NCBI GenBank assembly: GCA_030789695.1
Contig: CM061142.1
Coordinates: forward strand, 149,999,266-150,063,265
Direction of reading: 5' to 3'
Length of the DNA stretch: 64,000 nucleotides
Origin: Scilla litardierei
Lineage: Eukaryota > Streptophyta > Magnoliopsida > Asparagales > Asparagaceae
Below are positions 1 to 10,594 of this stretch, piece by piece. The position numbers were made by a program, and so were the translations under genes. The notes beneath the pieces were generated by a model that was not told the origin of the DNA, made no database searches, and saw nothing but the letters and a program-made list of their open reading frames with translations. How positions within the stretch are numbered: the stretch's first letter is position 1; each line of letters starts with the position of its first letter.

Positions 1-1
1 T

Positions 2-1917
2 CGAGTTCCATTTGTCGACGAGCGGATTTGCCTTCCGAGGAGTAATGAGGTCGGCGCCTACGTCGAGATGTTCCGCCTGGGTCTTCGCTTCCCGCTCCAT
101 CCCTTCTTCATCCAGGTCATGGAACATCTCACGGTGTCCCTGTGTCAGTTCACCCCGTGTTCGATCGCGGTACTGACAGGCTTCGTAACGCTCTGCTGTA
201 CCCGTGGTCTGGAGCCGTCTCTCCCCCTTCTCTTCCACTTTTACCAGGTCCAGACGGTCGGTTTGGGGTCATGGCTGCTACTCCGAGCCCGTTCGAGGAG
301 GGAATGCCTGATCGGGTTTCCCCGCTGGTCAGGGGATTGGAACTCGGATTATGTCTTCGTGGTCTTCTTGGGTGAGGCCCAGATTTTGACAAGTTGGGGA
401 GCGTCTGTCCAACCTCGCCCGCCACTAGCCCTTTCGGATGTTGATCAGGCAGCCGCCGCGACGCTGTCGGCTCTTCCTTTGGAATCGAAGTCCATCTGGC
501 CTTTGTTGGATGACCTACTCCTGAAGGCCATCTTGTGGTCCCCGGGTAGGTCGCTTTTTCCTCCTCGGACTGCCCTGTGACTCATCCTGATTTCGGTTTC
601 CTTTGCAGGGATGGCAGGCCGCGAGTTCGTCCGTGACGTCGATGAGCTGATCCGTCGTGGAGCTGCTCGGAGCCGAGGCAGTACCTCCGGAAGGGCGCCT
701 CGACGGACCGTTGAGGAGGAGGTGCGCCGAGCCGAGCCCTCCGTGGGCAAGGTAGTTGAGGAGGATGTGCGCCGAGCCGAGCCCTCCGTGGGCAAGGTAG
801 TGGCCGTGCCTCCTGCCTCTTCTTCTGGCGATCCCCTCCCCGGGGGCGTAGTAAAGGCCGGACCTGCCCCACCAGCCCGAGAGGCAGGGGGTAATGACGG
901 GTCCGGTGTAGTCCCCCTCGCCCTCGGAGCGTCCCCTCCCGTCCCCGAGAGTGGAGATGGGGCAAGGCGGAAGCGCTCTCCTCCGGCGCTCGTGGTGCCT
1001 CACGGAGGGAAGAAGAGGAAGGAGGATGCGGAGCCCTCCAGCCCGGCCAGTTCTGTGCCTCCTGCAGGCACCACCGGGGATCTTCAGGTGACTCTGACAA
1101 CCACCCCCATCGCAGCGTCCCCGCTTCCGTCCCCAGGAATCGGAGCGCTATTGGCGAGCCATATGGCTTCCCTCGATGTTGCCCCCGGGAGTTCGGTGTT
1201 CGCCGACCGAGCCCTAGCCCAGCAGGTGGCCGAGAGCTCCGTCTTCCCTCGGGACCGCAGCACCCTCGAGAAGATTCCCGCTGACAAGGTGTCGGATTCT
1301 TTGGTTTGGGCCCTTCAACAGGTTCGGCCCTCTCGCAGTCCTTTCTTTCCCTTCACTCCCTTTTTAGCTCACGTCCCATTTTTCAGGGGTCGACGCTCGC
1401 CGTGGAGCTGCAGCGGCGAGCCATCCTCCTGATGAAGCTGGAGGAGTCCACCATGAAGGCTCAGGAGCGGGCCGGGGCGGCCGAGGTGGCCATGATGGAG
1501 GCCCAGATGGAGTCTCGGCGCCTCAACCTCCGTGTGGCCGCGTTGGAGGGACAAGTGGGTGACCTCCAAGGAAAGTTGGAGGATGCTCATCAGTCGGCTG
1601 AGGAGGCGGCGGAGTCGTTCCGCCTGGAGAGGGAGGAGCTTCAGAGGGAACTGTCGGATCGGTGCCAAGTGATGCGGCTTGCAGAGGAGGTGGAGAAGGG
1701 CGTCGTCGAGACCCTGGGGATGAGGATCCTCGAGGTCCTCAGGGTGGCCTTTGGTAAGTACAAAGACCTCATCGCCCCTCGGATCGTCGAAGTCGTCCAG
1801 TCTTCCTTCCGGGAATGTGCGGAGCGTGTCCGGCAGGCCCCTCCATCGGTCGATCCACCTCGCTCCGAGCAGGGCGAAGTGCCCGAGGATGTGTCCTCCC
1901 GAGCTCGGGCTCCCTAA
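2..1917 (+). CDS. Antisense accessory gene of element A, 'putative gypsy type transposon' (PF04195-like) domain; 5' partial, three exons
   Basis: Exons are 2-545, 609-1321 and 1387-1917. Both introns (546-608 and 1322-1386) are GT-AG, 63 and 65 bp, phase 1 and phase 0. Joined, they give an open frame of about 595 residues, with the start missing at the window edge. Exon 1 carries the family's signature (FRLGLRFPLHPF near residues 23-34), then a Trp-rich stretch and the conserved exon end LLKAILWSPG. Exon 2 is proline- and charge-rich. Exon 3 is a long Ala/Glu/Arg-rich coiled coil (about 1420-1730). The molecular function of this family is unknown. It lies antisense to gag, so these introns would not be removed from the element's sense RNA. 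The decayed copy in element G has introns at the same places. It could instead be a host gene captured by an ancestor. Confidence is high in structure, none in function. Confidence 0.8.
710..799 (+). repeat. 45-bp in-frame tandem duplication in exon 2 of the accessory gene
   Basis: Two 45-bp units (710-754 and 755-799) differ by one visible base (GAGGAGGTG against GAGGATGTG). They encode a repeated 15-residue segment containing RRAEPSVGKVV. The frame is kept, so the duplication does not break the gene. Confidence 0.85.
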
Positions 1918-2259
1918 GCAATCCCTCCTGGCCTTATCCTCAAATTTTTTAGCATCCGCTTCGCTTTGGGCCAGTCTACTTGAAATGGATCCCTAGCCCC
2001 CGCTGTCTCCTTCGGCTTCGTCGATGGCTCCGTGGCCAATAATTGCTGGTTGCATGGCTGCTAGCTTTGGCTACCTACTTTGGGTCTTTTGTCAACCAAT
2101 TTTGCTATGTCGGTGTCGATCTGGCTTCTGTAGGGTGTTTTCTTCGCCTCGATCCCCTGTAAATAAGACACATTTTTGTACTCTGGTTAACTATTATAAA
2201 AGAAATTGACTTACTCGGACTTCTCGTGTACTTTGCGTTGTCGCCTTGTTCTTGGCTTA
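1918..2259 (+). other. Probable 3' untranslated region of the accessory gene
   Basis: No coding signal is seen after the TAA at 1915-1917. T-rich sequence and an AATAAG hexamer near 2163, followed by TTTTTGTACT, look like a plant polyadenylation region. This would end the antisense transcript before the tandem array. It is judged from composition only. Confidence 0.35.
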
Positions 2260-2880
2260 GGACTGGTCGACGTTGGCGTTAGCTGGGGGGGATTCTCCCC
2301 AGACTTATGGGTGTGAGAGTCGGTCGGCGAAGGCAAAAGCTCCTCGGCTTAGGACCGGTCGGCGTCCGTGTCTCGGGGGAGTTGCCCCCAGACTTATGAG
2401 CACAAGAGTCGGTCGGTGAGGGTAAAGCTCCTCGGCTTAGGACCGGTCGGTGTCCGTGCTTGCTGGGGGAACTGTCCCAGGCTTATGGGCACGGAAGTCG
2501 GTCTGCGAGGGCCAAGCTCCTCGGCTTAGAACCGGTTGGCGTTCGCGCTGGCTGGGGGGATCGCCCCCAGACTTATGAGCGCAGGAGTCGGTCGGCGAGG
2601 GCAAAGCTCCTCGGCTTAGGACCGGTCGGCATCCGTGCCTGCTGGGGGAACTGTCCCAGGCTTATGGGCGCGGAAGTCGGTCTGCGAGGGCCAAGCTCCT
2701 CGGCTTAGAACCGGTCGACGTTCGCGCTGGCTGGGGGGATCGCCCCCAGACTTATGAGCGCAGGAGTCGGTCGGCGAGGGCAAAGCTCCTCGGCTTAGGG
2801 CCGGTCGGCATCCGTGCCTGCTGGGGGAATTGCCCCAGTCTTATGAGCGCAGGAGTCAATCGGCGAGGACAAAGCTCCCC
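2260..2880. repeat. Tandem array, about 7 units of 88-90 bp, with alternating unit types
   Basis: The landmark TCCTCGGCTTAG recurs at about 2341, 2429, 2518, 2608, 2697 and 2787. Units alternate between one containing GGGGGAACTGTCCCAGGC and one containing GGGGGATCGCCCCCAGAC, giving a higher-order period near 179 bp. The array sits between gag and the antisense gene. Element G has a different array in the same relative place. The segment 2881-3110 after it shows no gene. Confidence 0.9.
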
Positions 2881-3110
2881 TTCCTCCTCCAGTGAGGTGG
2901 CGGTCCCCAGTCTCTTGCGCTATTGGTGACATGTCAATTCCGTCGGGGATTTAAGAAAAGACCAAAAAGGGAATGCATTTGTACTCTGAAGAGTCCTGTC
3001 GGACCGGTACATTTGGAGGAAAGGAAAAGGAAATGAAACTAGACAGAGGGACGTAAACCTAGATAGCTCCCTCTTACTAGGCTGCAACCGGGGGGAGAGA
3101 CATCGCCCGC

Positions 3111-4745
3111 TCACTCTATGATACGGAGGGGACCTTGGACGGTGTTGATCTTCTTCCCCTTGTCTGGCTGCGTGGAGGTCCCTTCTCCGTGGGCCGGCTC
3201 GTCGGCCTGGTTCCTGGCGTGCCCCCGGCTCATCAGCTTCTCAATGTCCTTCTTCAAATGCCAGCAGTCTTCGGTGTCATGACCATCGTCCTTATGGTAC
3301 TTGCAGTACTTCTCCCTGTTCTTCCCACCTCTTCTAGCCTTCGTTGGGGGGCGATCAGCTCGCTCTTCCTTCTGTACTTGGGCGAGGACGGCGTCTGGGG
3401 TGGTATCCCTCGCACTTTCTCCCCGCTGCCTGTTCCTCGGCCTCTTCTCGGTCCGGTATCCTTCGGGGCTGACTCGTCCGCCATCGCCGCGCTTGGTCCC
3501 TCGAGTGGCTTTTCCTGCATCCTCGGCCAAGGCCTCTTCGGTCAGCATGAAGCGTTCGGCCCTCGCCATGATCCCGGGGAGGTCATTTGGGGGATCGTTG
3601 TGTAGGGACTTCTTGAGGCCTCGGTGGCGAAGCCCTTTCTTAAGGGCCGTCTGGACCACCAGGTCGGGAGGGTTGTTCACGTTCAGCCTTTCCGCATTGA
3701 AGCGGTGCATGAACTGTCGGAGCGGCTCGGCCGGGCCTTACACCACGTTGAACAGATGTTCAGCACCAGGTTTGATCAGCCTCCCCGCCATGAACTGTTT
3801 GCAGAACAGCTGGGTGAGTTGCTCGAAGCTGTCGATGGAGCGGCCGGGCAGGCTGTGGTACCAGGTCCTTGCCGCTCCCCTGAGAGTAGAATAGAAGCCC
3901 CGGCAAAGCAGGTCATCGTCAGCTCCCTGGAAGGCCATGTCCCCCTCGTAGTCCATCACGTGGTGTCCCGGGTCCCCTATTCCGTCGTGCTTCCCCAGCA
4001 CTGGGATCCTGAATCGAGAGGGGACCCGTGCGTCGGTTATTCTACGTGATAAGGGGCACCGGTCTACGTGGATGCCCCCGGGGATGCGGTATTCGCCTGC
4101 CTCTGGCTCGATCGAGGGTGGAGGAAGCACAGGCGTCGGCGGGGCTGGCTCTGCGACCCTCGCCACGCTTGGGGTCGGGCTGACCTGACGTTCCCGACTC
4201 CTCCTGCGGGAGCTCCTGCTCCGCCGCGATCGGTCTCTTGAGTGGTGTCGTTCGCTTCTCCTGTGACGGGACGACCGCGACCGACGAGATGATGCCGTCA
4301 TCGATTCGCCCTCCGTCCCTTCGGTTTCTCTTCGGCTCCTTTCACGATAAGGGGAGGAGGCGCGTGACCTCGCCTGACGAGAGCCGTGCAGCATGAATCG
4401 ACGCTCCGTGTTCGGTTTCAGGGTCCCGTGGTCGTCGACCACGGCGGACCGCAAGTGCGGGGGACCCCCCGCCCATCGATGGCTATCGTCCAACGTGCCT
4501 CCGTTGGACGGCGCAGGGCCGACGAGCTGCTGCACCGTCGCGACCAATGTCTGGAGGCTCGCGTTGGTCTCCTGAGCCAGGGCGCGGAGCTGTCCCTGCG
4601 TGGCCAGTTCTGAGCCGCCGGTCTCTTCGGTTGAGAGGGCGGGGTGGTCGCCGACGGGCATGTCCTCGGGGTTTCCGTTTGATGCGCCATTCCCTTCCTC
4701 CGGGATGGGGGGCATGCGCTTCCTTCCATTGCTGGCTCGTGCCAT
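3111..4745 (-). pseudogene. gag of element A with one in-frame stop and an arginine-serine domain
   Basis: The 545-codon frame starts at 4745, about 37 bases after the primer site. One in-frame TAA (3738-3740, codon 336) interrupts it and the same frame stays open on both sides. Residues 121-187 are strongly arginine/serine rich (SRRSRSSRHRRSERHHSRD). The retrotransposon gag core follows (FRIPVLGKHDG, GAARTWYHSLPG, FEQLTQLF). Near the C-terminus a zinc-finger-like CX2HX4HX4C motif reads CKYHKDDGHDTEDC. Gag forms the particle that packages element RNA. The stop lies inside the core and should truncate it unless read through. No pol follows, so any movement would need proteins from a partner element. 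An assembly error at the stop is possible. Confidence 0.8.
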
Positions 4746-4782
4746 TGTTGGTGTGGTTTGTTACTTCGTGGGACGGTTTTCG

Positions 4783-4800
4783 TTCCCACAGACGGCGCCA
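4783..4800 (-). promoter_or_regulatory. Primer-binding site of element A
   Basis: On the minus strand TGGCGCCGTCTGTGGGAA lies two bases inside the LTR end (CTGAAACA-TC-TGGCGCC). The TGGCGCC start is the usual tRNA 3'-end complement in plant Ty3/gypsy elements. This places the 5' LTR to the right and fixes the element's orientation. Confidence 0.75.
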
Positions 4801-4802
4801 GA

Positions 4803-5155
4803 TGTTTCAGAGTGTTTTCTCACTACAAAGCGTTGACCGTGGAGAACCCGGTCAACGTGGTCAAGGGGCCCGCTTTGGGTCCCTCGGGGGCTTCGAATCG
4901 GTGTAGAAGGGGCGAGGGGAAGCCTCGGCCCTGGTTGAGACGCTCGGCCTCGGTCAGACGAGCGCGTCCTCGGAAATAGGACGACGAGGGGAAGCCTCGG
5001 TCGTCCGGCTAGATGCGTGTTCGGCGAAGGGCGAGGGGAAGCCTCGACCCGGGTCGAGACGCTCGGCCTCGGTGGTTTACGCTTGGCTTTGGCGATCGGA
5101 CGACGAGGGGAAGCCTCAATCGTCCATCAGGTTGCGTGGTCGGCGAGGGGCGAGG
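4803..5155 (-). repeat. 5' LTR of element A, part 1, with internal repeats
   Basis: Begins TGTTTCAGAG in plus reading, the complement of an LTR end in CA. It holds repeated blocks around GCGAGGGGAAGCCTCG (near 4910, 4984, 5032 and 5103) with a roughly 120-bp dimer period. It is broken at 5155 by the nested Copia element and resumes at 13149, where the block GGGAGCCTCGG continues. Confidence 0.75.
5151..5155. repeat. Target-site duplication CGAGG of nested Copia 1 (second copy 13144-13148)
   Basis: CGAGG directly precedes TGTAGGATC at 5156 and directly follows CCAACA ending at 13143. This is the 5-bp duplication expected of LTR-retrotransposon integration, and it proves that both LTRs belong to one insertion. 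Confidence 0.95.
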
Positions 5156-5762
5156 TGTAGGATCATGTCCAAAACAGAGTTAGGATCGATAATATGAAGT
5201 TTAGACTTACGCTTGCGTACGCTGCACGGTAGTCTACGAACTTCGCCTTCGGATTCGCCACGACGGATCGAGTCTACTCACGAACGGAGTAAGGCTACTA
5301 AATCCACAATCTAAATCTCTACTTTAGATTAAGAACTTGGATAGAGGGAGAGGAAATATTTCTGCAGAGCTTCGCTAGGATGAAGATGCATGCATGAATT
5401 TCATGCAAAAGGTGTAAGAAATGGCTTACCCTTGGGTCTTATTTATAGCCCCCAAGGTAGTTATTTTAGGGTAAGTTGTTCCTTTGGAACAACTTAATTA
5501 AGGTGTACCATGATACATGGCACATTATAAGCTTAAGTTGTACCATATGCATGGTACAACATAAGCTTAAGATATTCCCCCTTTATTAGCCATATGTCGC
5601 ATGCACTTATGCATATATAATGCGACTTTCCCACTCATCCAGAGATCCTCTCCGCAAGGGAACAGATTCCCTTTGTACACGACTTCGTGTACGCGACGTT
5701 CGAGGTCCGTATTCCCTCGTACATCCCCCACAAGGGTGTACAAACGTCTTCCATATCCAACA
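5156..5762 (-). repeat. 3' LTR of Copia 1
   Basis: 607 bp. On the minus strand it starts TGTTGGATATGG and ends ATCCTACA. Compared by eye with 12537-13143 it differs only near LTR plus-position 11 (A against C) and near 5629 (TTTCCC against TTTTCC). It contains a TATA-like TATTTATAGCC stretch near 5450 (complement GGCTATAAATA), a candidate minus-strand promoter. Confidence 0.95.
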
Positions 5763-5774
5763 TCTCCCACTCAC
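5763..5774 (-). promoter_or_regulatory. Polypurine tract of Copia 1
   Basis: The minus strand reads GTGAGTGGGAGA directly before the LTR start TGTTGGATATGG. A purine run of this form primes plus-strand DNA synthesis in Copia elements. The F elements have the similar AAGTGGGAGA at 51598 onward. Confidence 0.8.
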
Positions 5775-6804
5775 ACTTGAGGGGATTGTAAGAGAATGTC
5801 TTTCCCTTAGTTCTTTCATCTATCATACCGAGAAATAGACCGTGCGACCGTCATGCGCGTAGAGTCTGTTGTTGTGCACTTGTTAGAGATACACAACGAC
5901 CTCGAAGGTGCAAAGTTGAGTAGTTCAACGCATGCTTTACCCTAGATTATTTCTTCACATTTCTTATACTTTATATTCAACAATTGAATCCCATCTGGAT
6001 TACAATTGGCTGGCCAGCTTTGAGTCATTAAAGTCCAAATGCGAATATGAAATCAATCTTCCTCTTCTTGCGAACCTTCTGATCTTGACTTGATTCGCTT
6101 TTCTAACGTGCCCCGCCGAGCCGAATTACCATAGCCCATTAGTAACACGCTAAGATAGCGATCATCTCGTCAAATCTAAAGGAACCAATTGGAGTCCTTG
6201 AGGGTAAGAGTTAAGACCCGTATGGCCTTTGAGTCTCACATAATAGCAAACACTATTGCTACTAACTCATTGGTCGAAATGCATACGTGGTATGAACACG
6301 TATTACAACATCACTCCTTTCCCAGGGAGAGTATGTCTTAATGATGTTGTACGGATGAAAGATCAGACACCACAGTGCCTATCTTTTGAGTCCCCTTACT
6401 ACTCAGGAAATATTCCCGGACTCTCATCCTGCATAAGACAGATAGGATTATAAAATCCAATGAGATCTTTTTATCCTTGTGATACAGATCTCAGATCTTT
6501 TGTAAGCATCCATATGATGCAGATCTTTCATTCGACTAACTTTGTTAAAGTCATGACTCTAAATCATTCGTCTAATGATTTTGACTTTAAACTAGTCTCA
6601 TCTCTATCTTATCCATCTGATAAGATAAGGCGGTTGCTCATGTGAGAGAGCCAACCTTAATCTGTCCGACATACACACAATTCAGCTGAGATTTCAAAAA
6701 ATGTACACAAACATTTCTTTAAGAAATTCATATGCAATGCTTGAAAAAGAACTTATTCTTTTATTAAATTTGATCTTTCTTAGACATGGGAATATATATT
6801 GGTA
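5775..6804 (-). other. 3' untranslated part of Copia 1
   Basis: About 1 kb between the end of the RNase H remnant and the 3' LTR, AT-rich, with no domain-like frame on either strand. The part next to the LTR resembles the same part of the F elements (CATACCGAGAAATAG against the complement of ATTTTTCTCGGTATC). Confidence 0.6.
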
Positions 6805-7060
6805 CAACTCAGCTCATACGCAATCCTTGGGATGATAAGTGTTTATAAAACACATTTCTGGGGATCGCTTTCGTAAGCTGATCCTCTATCATCTCATGCG
6901 TAGATATGTACCTTATGTCTACCTTCTTGGTTTTATCATAGTCTTTTGCAAACCTGCAGTTCCTTTAAGATACTGCATTATCCTTTTAACCGCTTTCCAG
7001 TGTTCTTGCCCTGGGTTGGATTGGTAACAGCTTACCATTTCCAACGGCAAAACAGATGTC
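6805..7060 (-). pseudogene. RNase H remnant of Copia 1, catalytic core deleted
   Basis: The frame runs from the segment before RNase H (EHWKAVKRIMQYLKGTAGLQ) directly into the C-terminal part of the domain (the THE-like motif and DQLTKAIPRNVFYKH). The usual stretch of roughly 80 residues between them, with the first catalytic aspartates, is missing. The copy cannot degrade RNA in RNA-DNA hybrids. A stop and frame change also occur near 6919. Confidence 0.75.
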
Positions 7061-8133
7061 CGGTCTCGTACACACCATAGCGTACATAAGACTATCAACT
7101 GCACTGGAATATGGAACTTTTTCCATAATTTCCTTTTCCTTTTGGTTCTTTGGACACGATTTCAGATATAAATTATCGCATATGCTTATATGAATATCAA
7201 TGGACTTGCAGTCCTGCATATTAAATCGTTCTAGAACCTTCTTTATATAAGTCTCCTGTGAAAGAGAAAGAAGTTTCTTCGAACGATTCCTTGAAATCTT
7301 AACTCCAAGGATATATGCGGCTTTTCCTATGCCTTTCATCTCAAATACTGATGAAAGCCAAGCCTTGATACTCATCACAAAGCCCTTGTCATTTCTGGCT
7401 ATTAAAATGTCATCTACATATAGAGACATGATAATATACTTGCTTTTAATCCTCTTGATATATACTCAGTTATCTTCATCAAGCATGGAAAAATCCATTT
7501 GATAAGACAACTTCTTGAAATCGTATATACTATTGCCTCGAGGATTATTTAAGACCATATATGGACTTGTGAAGTTTACAAACCTTATGTTCGTTTCCTT
7601 CTTTTACAAACCCTGTTGGTTGTTCCATATAGATCTCCTCGTCCAATTCTCCATTGAGAAAGGCAGTCTTTACATCCATCTGATGTAATTCGAGGTATAA
7701 GCAAGCTACCATTGCCAGAATCATGCGAATCAAGGTAAAACGCACAACAGGTGAGAAGTTTTCTCTGTTGTCTATCCCTTCCTGTTGCGTAAAACCTTTC
7801 GCGACAAGGCGAGCTTTATATCTATCTATAGAGCCATCAGCCTTATGCTTGATCTTGAGAACCCATTTGTTCCCAATTGCTCTATGTCCTCTGGGTGAGT
7901 TAACTAAGTCCCAGACTTGGTTAACTTTCATGGATTTCAATTCCTCCTTCATCGCTTCCATCCATTTGTCTTTTGCAGGGCATGATGCGGCATATTTGAG
8001 ATTCTTCAAGTCCTTGTTGACTCGAATTTAGATCAATTATAATATCACTCCCACTTGAAATGTTGTTAGAATTGCTCCCACTTGGATCATTATTCCCGTA
8101 TGGAATAGGATAATCGTCATTCGTATAATCCAT
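7061..8133 (-). pseudogene. Reverse transcriptase region of Copia 1, frameshifted
   Basis: The segment 8009-7545 holds the N-terminal half: WMEAMKEELKSM, NKWVLKIKHKADG, RYKARLVAKGFTQQEGID, FSPVV, and the first catalytic-site motif HQMDVKTAFLNGEL. The frame is lost around 7430-7545. The second half resumes at 7429 with the intact catalytic box SLYVDDILIA, then the thumb region and TRPDICFAVG. The enzyme would copy element RNA to DNA in the particle, but the frame change removes this. 8010-8133 is linker from the integrase side in another frame. Confidence 0.85.
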
Positions 8134-8399
8134 TGGTGAAGGTTAAAAAGAATTTTCGTTTTCACCAAGAATTTCTCCCACTCGAATGAGGTAATCCTTT
8201 TTGATCATAAATCTCAAAATAGAGATAAGTCCTGACTTATCTCGCCCTGTCTTGGAAACTCGTTTTCCAAGAAAGTGACATCCCTCGACTCAAACTCAAT
8301 TAGTACACCATTGTCTTCCTGACTAACAAAAACATAACCTTTGGAGTTTTATGCGTATCGTTTAAAGATACATTTCCTTCCCCATGGCCCAAGTTTGCC

Positions 8400-9195
8400 A
8401 TGCTTATGGGAGGAAATATGTGCGTTGAATGCACAAACTCAAGGTAAAAATGTTTAAGTCAGGAGACCTTTGGTTCCACAACTCATAAGGAGTGGAGCTA
8501 ACTGATTTCGAGGGTACGCAGTTTAAAATGAAAACGGTTGTCAATAATGCATCACCCCAAAAGGTGATTGGCAAGTTAGCTTGCGCCATCATTGAACGGA
8601 CCATTTTTCATTAAAGTCATATACCTCCTTTCTGCAACACCAATTTGTTGAGGAGTATAAGGCATAGTTACCTGATGTACTATGCCTTTTTCATCACAAA
8701 GTTCCTTTAAACTTGTTGATTGATATTCACCGCCCCTATCGGTTCGCACGACCTTAATCTTGCGATCTAATTGATTCTCCACTAAACTCATATAGTTTTT
8801 AAAGCAGGTTTAGTGCTTTCACTTTTGTGGGGTATCAAATAGATATGACCGAATCGGGTGAAATCATCAATTAAAAGTGATGAAATAGGACTTCCCGCGT
8901 CTTGTCTTGACATTCATCGGACCACATATGTCCGAATGGATAAGCTGTAATGGAACCTTGGCCCTTGTGCCGGTTCCAAACGGCTTGCGACAAGATTTCC
9001 CTACAAGGCAAAGTTCGTAGGTCGACATTTCAACCTTTGAAACATTGGATAGAAGGCCACGTTTGGCAAGTCTATCCATACGCGTTGGTCCAATATGACC
9101 AAGCCTTGAGTGCCAACAAATTATATTAGACTCATTAGTCAAAGAATTTGTCACAAGGAAATGAGAAATCATACATTGTACTTATTACAATGAAT
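8400..9195 (-). pseudogene. GAG-pre-integrase and integrase region of Copia 1, frameshifted
   Basis: Order on the minus strand: zinc-binding pre-integrase part (CWHSRLGHIGPTRMDRLAKRG, ELCLVGKSCRKPF), then the core with all three acidic sites still recognisable (HSDICGP, VVRTDRGGEY, GVAERR), then MVRSMMAQANLPITFWGDAL. Frames break near 8867, 8791 and 8580. Integrase would join element DNA to the chromosome; this copy is broken in at least three places. The 8134-8399 linker to reverse transcriptase has no further domain. Confidence 0.85.
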
Positions 9196-9535
9196 CCTTT
9201 AAATACATAACCCAGAACCAATAAAGGAATTATTATTACAAAATAGGTCCATATTACATTCATGAAGGAACCAGCTATAACCAAGACCCATTAAATTGAC
9301 CACAGTTATAATATTCCTTTGAATATATGGAATGAAGAGAACATCATGAAGTAGGAAAGTGCGGCCGTTGTCCAAGACTAGCTTGCGAGTCCCAACGCCT
9401 TTCACTTCAACACGTGTGTTGTTTCCTACATTGATCCACTTCATTCCTTGGGGTATCCGGTGATACTCCACGAAGGACCGTCTGTCCTTTGCTATGTGGT
9501 CGGTGGTACCTGAATCAATTATCCATAAAATGGAT
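9196..9535 (-). pseudogene. Protease region of Copia 1, out of frame with gag
   Basis: The aspartic protease site IIDSGTTDH lies just downstream of gag but in a different frame. The following segment (9471-9199) holds the usual GVGTRKLVLDNGR and LHDVLFIPYIQRN motifs. It would cut the Gag-Pol polyprotein. The frame change at about 9520-9530 separates it from gag, which ends with a non-family tail. Confidence 0.75.
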
Positions 9536-10442
9536 TAGATTCCACAAGAAATAGTGAACTAGAAACACATATGTAACTAGTATTACAAGTTACCTCGTCA
9601 CTTCCACTCGTACACGAACGAGCATAGTGACCGAGCTTGTTGCACTTGAAGCACTTGATCTTTTTCAAGTCTTTCTTCTTGTGCCATTTCTTGTGCCCAC
9701 CTTTATGTTTGGGTTCCTTGGTGGACTCAGGTTGCTTATTACGTTCATTAGAAGACTTCGAACGATCTTTACGTTTCTTTCCCCCATGTGAGGAACTAGC
9801 AACCATGTGCACTTCTGCACTTGGCTTGGCAGCCGCAAGCCGCTCTTCCTCTAATTCGAGGTGCTTGGAAACATCGTTGAAGGTCTTGATGCTCTCATTA
9901 TGAGTGAGATGCATCTTCATCTGATCCCACCCATTTGGTAGGGAACGTATGACTGCTTGGATTTGTTGCTCATCCGTGAGCACATGACCTGCGTCCTTTA
10001 ACTCTGAGATAAGGTTCGCCATATGTCGCAGATGTTTCCCCATGGAATGATCTGGACGTTTCTTATATGTATCGAACTTTATAGTTAAGGCGCGAAGTTT
10101 GGACACCGATGTGCCACCGAACTTCTCCTCTAGCTTGGACCATATGTCCATGGCTAGGTCATATTCTCGGAAGATGCGCATTATGTCATCAGCCATACTG
10201 CTTAATAACGTAATGCGCGCTATCTTATTCTTCCGAGACCAAGCATCAAAAACTTCCTTGTCTCGTCTGTGTTGGGCCGTAGTGCCCAACTCGGGTTCAA
10301 TCATTACGTTCTTTAGAGTTTCGAGCACTTCTTGCTCCTCTAAAACGTATTGTATCTTAATGGACCAAAGTTTGTAATTATCGCCGTTGAGTTTTTCACC
10401 TTTGTTTAACTCAGCGACGATATCTTTTGAAGCGGAAGACAT
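9519..10442 (-). CDS. gag of Copia 1 (UBN2-type), intact
   Basis: The start at 10442 (MSSASKDIVAELNKGEKL) fits the family. An upstream in-frame ATG at 10490 is possible but adds a non-family sequence. The UBN2-type gag fold spans about residues 15-215 (LNGDNYKLWSIKIQYVLEEQ, DIWSKLEEKFGG, IRSLPNGWDQMKMHL). A Lys-rich stretch follows and then one CCHC knuckle, CFKCNKLGHYARSC. It is the structural protein of the particle and binds the RNA. It is the only complete Copia 1 frame, which fits a life on pol proteins supplied in trans. The last roughly 20 residues run past the frameshift and look random. Confidence 0.85.
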   Translation of the reverse strand: MSSASKDIVAELNKGEKLNGDNYKLWSIKIQYVLEEQEVLETLKNVMIEPELGTTAQHRRDKEVFDAWSRKNKIARITLLSSMADDIMRIFREYDLAMDIWSKLEEKFGGTSVSKLRALTIKFDTYKKRPDHSMGKHLRHMANLISELKDAGHVLTDEQQIQAVIRSLPNGWDQMKMHLTHNESIKTFNDVSKHLELEEERLAAAKPSAEVHMVASSSHGGKKRKDRSKSSNERNKQPESTKEPKHKGGHKKWHKKKDLKKIKCFKCNKLGHYARSCTSGSDEVTCNTSYICVSSSLFLVESNPFYG

Positions 10443-10594
10443 TTTACTTTTAAAATGCTGCAAAAAACACAAAACCGAAGGTTCGATCAAAACATTGCAT
10501 AAAAATTCTTAAAATATAACTCCCACTTGAAATGATAATAGAGTATCCCATTTGGATAGTTCTAAAAATTCAAATCCCACTTGGAATTATATTA

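Noticed and set aside
150..1287. Minus-strand frames opposite the accessory gene exons
   Set aside because: GC-rich shadow frames of the plus-strand exons; the plus frame has matching splice sites and a homologue in element G.
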